Positions 61,266 to 64,000 of a stretch of 64,000 nucleotides of DNA are shown piece by piece. The notes under the pieces are model-generated. The model made no database searches, was not told where the DNA came from, and saw only the letters and a program-made list of their open reading frames with translations. The DNA comes from Euglena gracilis (Eukaryota; Euglenida; Euglenophyceae; Euglenales), in NCBI GenBank assembly GCA_039621445.1, contig CP154956.1, positions 80,100,474 through 80,164,473 on the forward strand. Reading direction: 5' to 3'. Position numbers and translations under genes: made by a program. Position 1 is the stretch's first letter. Each line of letters opens with the position of its first letter.

Positions 61266-63381
61266 CGATGCCCAGATGCTTTCCCTCTGTTTCCAAGTGC
61301 AAATTGGCATCCTCTTCCTTCACAATCAGTCCCCTTGCACCAGCAGCAAACACTGTATATCTCCCGTGCCTTACACATATGCTGACACCATTGTTGATGC
61401 AACTGTAAAGACTGAGGCGCAAGATTCTCACTGTGTGGCTGGTTCTAATTCATGCATTCATTCACTGAAGAAATTTCATTGCAAAAAAAACACCATCCAA
61501 AATTAGCGTCCTTTTCAAAAAATTGTTGTGTTGCTCAAAAAATTGGATTGACTTCGATTGTAAACCCAGTAGTTTGCTGCTGCAAGATCGGTCCCAAGAA
61601 CGGTTCAATTCCCACCCACCCAAGTGGGCTGGCCGGGGGTCTATTTTTTTCTATCAGGGTGACTGGCTGAATTTTAGGGGCCAAAATTGTTTGGCAGGCA
61701 AAAAAGTGGCCAACGGAGCCGGGTTTTTTCTTAGTGCCGGGGATTTTTTGGGGAAGAATTGTTCCCTTTGCCCAATGAATGGCAGGAGTGACCCATCCCA
61801 ATGACCCCAAGGTTGCTTGTGATGAAAAGACTGGGAGGGGGATCAGTTGGCAATGGTGCGGTCAGCAGGGTTTGAAATAAGGAGGGTTTCACAGCTTAAG
61901 GTGGGTGTGCCCCCGACCGCAAGGGGTCTGGACAGCCTTGGACCGTCTTGGACGGTCCCTTGGCAGGTGGGACGGACTCCCCCCCACCTGAAAGGGGGTT
62001 CGGACTGACCTGGAAAAGCTACCCCTGCACAAACAGGTCAATGTTTTCCTTCCGGTGCTTTGTGCGACGAAATTCTTGATTTTGACAAGACTTTGCCCAA
62101 AAATCGACCCAGAAAATGTCATTTTGGGTCGATTTCGGGGCAAAATTTTCCGCACGGCACTTCAGGCGGGGCCACGAATGGTACACTTTGGCACTGTTTA
62201 GGTGGAGCCCCCCCCTCCTTGACTGCAGGGGGGGGGGGGGGCTCTTCCGTCGAACCCTGACGGTCAGCCGTCCCGCCGTACAGCGGTCGCGGCGCGTGGG
62301 TGACCTTCCTCGTGCCCTGCCGGACGGTGACGCGCGGCCGGTTCCCGCTGGATGGCACGTTCTTCCAGACGAACGAGGTCTTCCTCGATGCCCACTCCCT
62401 GCAGTGCCCCGTCTGGTTACCCCGGGCCTGCCTCGCCCCCGCCCAGGGGCCGGCACCACACAGGGAGGGGGTTGGGGCCCAGCAGGCCTTCCCGGGGACC
62501 TCCGGCAGCCGTGCTGGGGTGGGGGTGTGGTTTGGCCGACCTCTGGCCCCGCCCCCGTCCGGCTGTACAGCGGCACCAGCCTCACCAGCCTGTGCAAGGG
62601 AATGAGCCAGGAGGAGGTGCACCCTGCACCCTGCTGAGCGTACCACCAAATGAATTCTGTGGCAGCAGTTTTTGGAAAGGAGACCCCCCTGTGGGGTCTG
62701 TGTTTTGTCGCCGTGCTTCTTTTTCCAAACGCTTGGGATTCCCCAGAGCATCGAGAGCATTTGTCCAAGCCGGGTAACAATTGGGTAGCTTTTCTCTTCT
62801 CTTCTGGGCAGCAGCTGGAACTAAATCAGTGTTGGGTAATAATGAGTAAGCTGTGGTCTTTTGCACCGTGCCAGGGGCTGTGTTTTTTTTCTGAAAGATT
62901 CTCTCTGTTCAACAATGGTCTTCTACAAAATTTGGCTGAGTTATTGACTGACACTGCTGGACACAAACACAAAACAGACAAAGCCAAATGACCACCAGAA
63001 AGGAAGAAAGTGTCAAAGTGTGGAACATGGAACAGACTTCCCATTCAACCCTTATCCAGGAATGCCGGCTTCGAAAGGGTGCCAAAAATTTCCAAACCAA
63101 ATCGGTCCCGCCATATGACCACACACCGCTGCTTTGACCGCACCTCCTTCTCCCACACAGGCCAACCCCCCCCCCCCCGTTTGCAGGTGACCACCCTCTT
63201 CCACGGCGCATACCTCTGCACCCGCGCCTTCGAGCCCTTCACCATGACCCACCGGGGGCTGCCCCCCTGGCTGACCCACCACCGCCGCCCCCACCCGGCG
63301 GCGGAGCGCACCGCAAGGGCCGCCCCGGGGCCCAAACGGCCCCGGGCGGCCCCGGGCGGCCCCGGCGCCGGCCCCGGCTGA
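47000..63381 (+). CDS. DEMETER/ROS1-like 5-methylcytosine DNA glycosylase
   Basis: Proposed exons: 47000-47134, 47378-47575, 48404-48464, 49042-49178, 49461-49626, 50393-50544, 52951-53141, 53946-54017, 54102-54186, 54353-~54379, 54744-54871, 55446-55521, ~56511-56603, ~57153-57321, 58727-58976, 59715-59740, 60095-~60358, 60942-61024, 61330-61354, 62284-62410, 62509-62616, 63188-63381 (TGA); about 920 codons. Phases agree throughout except at the two introns around the 56511 exon. Family members excise 5-methylcytosine and nick the DNA (bifunctional glycosylase/lyase), driving active demethylation in the nucleus. Seen here: split HhH-GPD (DSVIAAFLTQNVSDQLSAAA; IDWLAVLEAG; GISGLGPK with Lys at 56602-56604; FPVDVNVGRICQRLGW with Asp at 57196-57198), the [4Fe-4S] loop and RRM_DME. 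The start is the first Met after an in-frame TAA; upstream exons are possible. Plant homologues have a much longer N-terminus. Long introns are full of MITEs and repeats. Alternative: a recently degenerated copy, but conserved motifs argue for function. Confidence 0.85.
47378..47575 (+). CDS. Glycosylase gene exon 2, Lys-rich
   Basis: Acceptor CAATTTTTCTGTAG, donor GTGAAT, phase 0 both ends, 66 codons. Contains KEKKYNKRQKRAKVQK, a likely nuclear-localisation and DNA-contact stretch as seen in front of the catalytic domain in this family. Confidence 0.6.
48404..48464 (+). CDS. Glycosylase gene exon 3
   Basis: EAVLWSRRVEEFIDLNRAVL corresponds to the conserved stretch with V-F-x-x-R-x-x-x-F-I just before the HhH-GPD fold. 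Its last base (phase 1) plus GG of the next exon makes the Gly of the G-D-R-R motif. Confidence 0.65.
49042..49178 (+). CDS. Glycosylase gene exon 4, first HhH-GPD helices
   Basis: Acceptor TCCGCTCTCTGTAG; reads GDRRLRDSWEASILDSVIAA, then FLTQNVSDQLSAAAFMNFAA. LTQNVSD is a hallmark of DEMETER-family enzymes. Donor GTGTCA, phase 0. Confidence 0.88.
49461..54379 (+). CDS. Glycosylase gene, linker exons between the two halves of the catalytic fold
   Basis: Exons 49461-49626 (Cys-rich: HNCSPCCNAQ, GCCCSPS), 50393-50544 (ETKEAQVCCSVAAADKSLKE), 52951-53141 (NITWWNAVPSEWVANAQAAA, CKCQMPN), 53946-54017 (EEQRCLLCRAASPVGF), 54102-54186 (TWMGVSMDGALSVVQGMFQP) and 54353-~54379. GT-AG signals and phases run on without a break. 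The family has a variable insertion at this place; here it is rich in paired Cys (CxxC), so a metal-binding module is possible. No named domain recognised. Confidence 0.5.
50980..52110. repeat. Repeat block inside a glycosylase gene intron
   Basis: Begins CTTAATAAGCGCGCACCC (cf. 36704), then ~168-bp units shared with 36888-37318 (51085-51475), then RepY copies at 51505-51660, 51710-51850 and 51920-52060. A C/A microsatellite follows at 52383-52430. Confidence 0.85.
54744..54871 (+). CDS. Glycosylase gene exon, IDW motif
   Basis: Acceptor TTTCTGAATTCTCAG; Pro/Ala-rich start then EAIDWLAVLEAGPEA, matching the D-W-x-x-x-R/L-x-A helix at the resumption of the catalytic fold. Donor GTGGCG, phase 0. 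The exon end CGGAGGC is repeated just before the next exon. Confidence 0.75.
55446..55521 (+). CDS. Glycosylase gene exon, RGM...A..I..FL motif
   Basis: AIQGRGMHRLLARNICRFLA, then ELRARG: equivalent to the conserved I-K-x-R-G-M-x-x-x-L-A-x-R-I-x-x-F-L helix. GC-rich compared with surrounding introns. The 3' boundary lies inside the direct repeat GGCCAGGGG. Confidence 0.78.
55535..55785. mobile_element. Poly-C/G insertion in the 55.5-56.5 kb intron
   Basis: G runs, a CCCCCCTTCGGGGGGGTCCC hairpin, then GGTGCCATTTTTAGC-type A/T core and C runs, ending CCGGTCTTAAAAAA. Left junction TTTA-GTCTGGGACCCC. Resembles 43370-43427. It makes up a quarter of the intron. Confidence 0.6.
56270..56465. repeat. 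CAGTCAGTCAC/poly-C repeat in the same intron
   Basis: AAGTGACTGACTGGTTTTTT and CCCCCCCCGGGGGG blocks as at 9300-9645 and 11940-12260, in inverse orientation. Confidence 0.7.
56503..56620 (+). CDS. Glycosylase gene exon with the helix-hairpin-helix and catalytic Lys
   Basis: GFLPPSLEWLHDASTAEAKA, then FLTGISGLGPK. L-G-x-K contains the Lys that forms the Schiff base in bifunctional glycosylases. The 5' boundary repeats GGCCAGGGG from the previous exon end; the 3' boundary is near GTGCG, also repeated at the next exon. Splice limits uncertain by several bases. Confidence 0.78.
57153..57321 (+). CDS. Glycosylase gene exon with the catalytic Asp
   Basis: VQLLALRRPVFPVDVNVGRI, then CQRLGWIPLD. 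The Asp of F-P-V-D-x-N-V-G-R-I (57196-57198) is the general acid/base residue of the HhH-GPD superfamily. Ends at donor GTTCAT in phase 0. Confidence 0.85.
57800..58193. mobile_element. Poly-C MITE (AAATAATACCCCC family), TA flanks, in a glycosylase intron
   Basis: Ends ACCCCCCCCCCAAATAATACC and GGTATTATTTGGGGGGGGTT with TA at 57798-57799 and 58194-58195. The interior repeats the tip in both orientations around CGCCCGAAGTCCCGGCCCGA. Confidence 0.85.
58727..58976 (+). CDS. Glycosylase gene exon with the [4Fe-4S] cluster loop
   Basis: Acceptor TCTGGCTCACCAATCGCCAG. Reads LLRELHYQMITLGKVFCTKR, then QPNCGGCPVRGVCEY. Spacing C-x6-C-x2-C-x5-C equals the iron-sulphur loop of EndoIII-type glycosylases. 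Donor GTGTGT, phase 1. Confidence 0.9.
59715..59740 (+). CDS. Glycosylase gene, candidate 26-bp microexon
   Basis: Bounded by ATACAG and GTCAAA. It converts phase 1 to phase 0 exactly as the neighbouring exons require (ERAAQVKLQ). Confidence 0.4.
60095..60358 (+). CDS. Glycosylase gene, Pro-rich linker exon
   Basis: Strong acceptor TTTTCTTTCTTTGGCAG. Frame includes SPEVPVVSATSIPLPDPRTV, similar in character to the linker after the iron-sulphur loop. The 3' limit could be at 60277 (GTCAGG) or about 60358 (GTTTGC), both phase 2. Confidence 0.45.
60942..61024 (+). CDS. Glycosylase gene exon, HPYLALLW motif
   Basis: THPHDRHPYLALLWSAVYVP matches the S-P-Y-L-L-A-I-W segment that follows the L-P-D-x-H motif in this family. 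Donor GTAAGT, phase 1. Confidence 0.65.
61038..61076. repeat. (AGC)n/(AAC)n microsatellite
   Basis: Consecutive CAG then CAA units just downstream of the 60942-61024 exon. Confidence 0.9.
61226..61263. repeat. (GT)n microsatellite
   Basis: About 19 GT units in an intron of the glycosylase gene. Confidence 0.97.
61330..61354 (+). CDS. Glycosylase gene, candidate 25-bp microexon
   Basis: Between acceptor CCTTCACAATCAG and donor GTATAT, phase 1 to 2. Joined to 62284 it gives QQQTLGRGAWVTFLVPCRT, fitting the Q-T-V-R-G-T stretch before the RRM_DME core. Confidence 0.42.
62284..62410 (+). CDS. Glycosylase gene exon, RRM_DME core
   Basis: GRGAWVTFLVPCRTVTRGRF, then PLDGTFFQTNEVFLDAHSLQ. The I-P-C-R-T-A-x-R-G-x-F-P-L-N-G-T-Y-F-Q-x-N-E signature is specific to the DEMETER C-terminal divergent RRM fold. 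Ends at a GTCTGG donor in phase 0. Confidence 0.88.
62509..62616 (+). CDS. Glycosylase gene exon, RRM_DME continued
   Basis: PVRLYSGTSLTSLCKGMSQE corresponds to the V-Y-F-G-T-S-V-x-x-I-x-K/R-G-L-S-x-x-x-I segment. Donor GTGCAC in phase 0. Confidence 0.8.
63188..63381 (+). CDS. Glycosylase gene last exon
   Basis: Acceptor CCCCGTTTGCAG; VTTLFHGAYLCTRAFEPFTM, then GLPPWLTHHRRPHP corresponds to F-W-x-G-F-V-C-V-R-G-F-x-x-x-x-x-x-P-x-P-L. Ends with a Pro/Arg/Gly/Ala tail and TGA at 63379-63381. Confidence 0.85.
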
Positions 63382-64000
63382 CTTGGGGTGCGGCCGTTCC
63401 CGGGGGACTCGGCTCACGGCTGGGGTGGGGATGGTGAGCCGGGGCGTCTGTTGGGTCTGCTGTGAGTGGAGGATTGGGGGTGGGATCCACCATCGTTGAA
63501 GTTTTCTCAGGCATGTGGCGGATGTCTCATCAATGTATGAGAAACAAAAAGAAACCGCTCAATGACAATGAAAGCCAAAGAGTATTATCGCACTTTTTGT
63601 TCAATTGCGATAAGTGTCATCAGTGTTTTCGTTCCACGTTTTCATATTTATTTCCAACGAAGATAACAGAGGCCAAGGCCCAATTTGCAGGAATTTACTG
63701 ATTGATTTATTTGCTTTCATAAACAAGAGAGTGGAAGCCTGCGATATGAAGGGATACCTCCCCATTGGTTGGCACATGCCCGTGGCTGTGGCCTGTTCCG
63801 GCAAACCAATCCTGCAGCAAGCAGAGCGTACCAGGAAGGGGTGCTAAGTACCAATGCAATCAACTTTGAGCCAGCAAGTTTCGGGAATGAGAGCGGCACA
63901 GTGCTTCTTTATTGGAACCCGTAAAGCAGGTTCATCTATACGGTTTTCCATAAGCTTGCTTTGAAGCAGGGGTTTTACAAGCCGGAGATGTCCCTACCTC
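63382..64000 (+). other. Downstream flank; possible next exon near 63733-63846
   Basis: No polyadenylation signal was identified with confidence. After TTTGCTTTCATAAACAAG the plus frame encodes VEACDMKGYLPIGWHMPVAV, then ACSGKPILQQAERTRKGC and TAA (63844-63846). It is protein-like but unrecognised. The minus strand is also open with an acceptor-like CTGCTTGCTGCAG near 63814. Confidence 0.3.

Noticed and set aside
61187-61431. His/Thr- and Cys/Val-repeat open frames
   Set aside because: Translation of the (GT)n microsatellite.

Overview
This is nuclear DNA of a eukaryote. No bacterial operons or ribosome binding sites are visible. Instead there are multi-exon genes with GT-AG introns, interstitial TTAGGG-type repeats, a decayed non-LTR retrotransposon and very dense nested DNA transposons and MITEs. 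The best lineage clue is a DEMETER/ROS1-type 5-methylcytosine DNA glycosylase (HhH-GPD, [4Fe-4S] loop, RRM_DME), a family typical of the green lineage and some other algae. A repeat-bloated green or other alga is my best guess; the species is not identifiable. All gene models were read by eye and no search was run.

Layout. 0.7-1.4 kb is an 18-bp minisatellite. 2.5-6.5 kb (minus strand) is a mitotic-type cyclin gene, three exons in consistent phase, running off the left side; its 2.8-kb intron holds three copies of a 500-bp tandem repeat, one hit by a foldback MITE. 6.5-14.3 kb is repeats: palindromes, two more MITEs of the same family (8-bp target duplications) and telomere-like arrays. 14.4-16.9 kb holds an unidentified minus-strand exon and the 3' end of a dead non-LTR retrotransposon. 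18.8-29.15 kb is a tandem segmental duplication; copy A carries a 2.25-kb DNA transposon (19.4-21.7 kb) that copy B lacks. Precise removal of a nested GC-rich element with a 3-bp duplication restores that transposon's reading frame. 29.2-43.4 kb is a nest of short elements with homopolymer C/G ends, mostly flanked by TA, plus gene scraps (a PHD-like fragment, a two-exon minus-strand gene piece, a tRNA-like pol III unit) and a large imperfect inverted arrangement centred near 37.4 kb.

43.5-64 kb is gene-rich. Small minus-strand genes lie at 43.5-46.3 kb. The DEMETER-like gene fills 47.0-63.4 kb on the plus strand, with about 22 proposed exons; the catalytic Lys/Asp pair, the four cluster cysteines and the C-terminal RRM_DME domain are all recognisable. 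At three of its introns the exon ends are flanked by direct repeats of 5-9 bp, and at two of them the standard GT-AG rule does not keep the frame.

The most interesting material is (1) the family of poly-C-tipped, TA-targeting MITEs, with several empty sites inside the window, (2) the 8-bp-duplication foldback MITE family, (3) the direct-repeat-flanked introns of the glycosylase gene, and (4) the DEMETER-like gene itself, which seems to lack the usual permuted CXXC segment.
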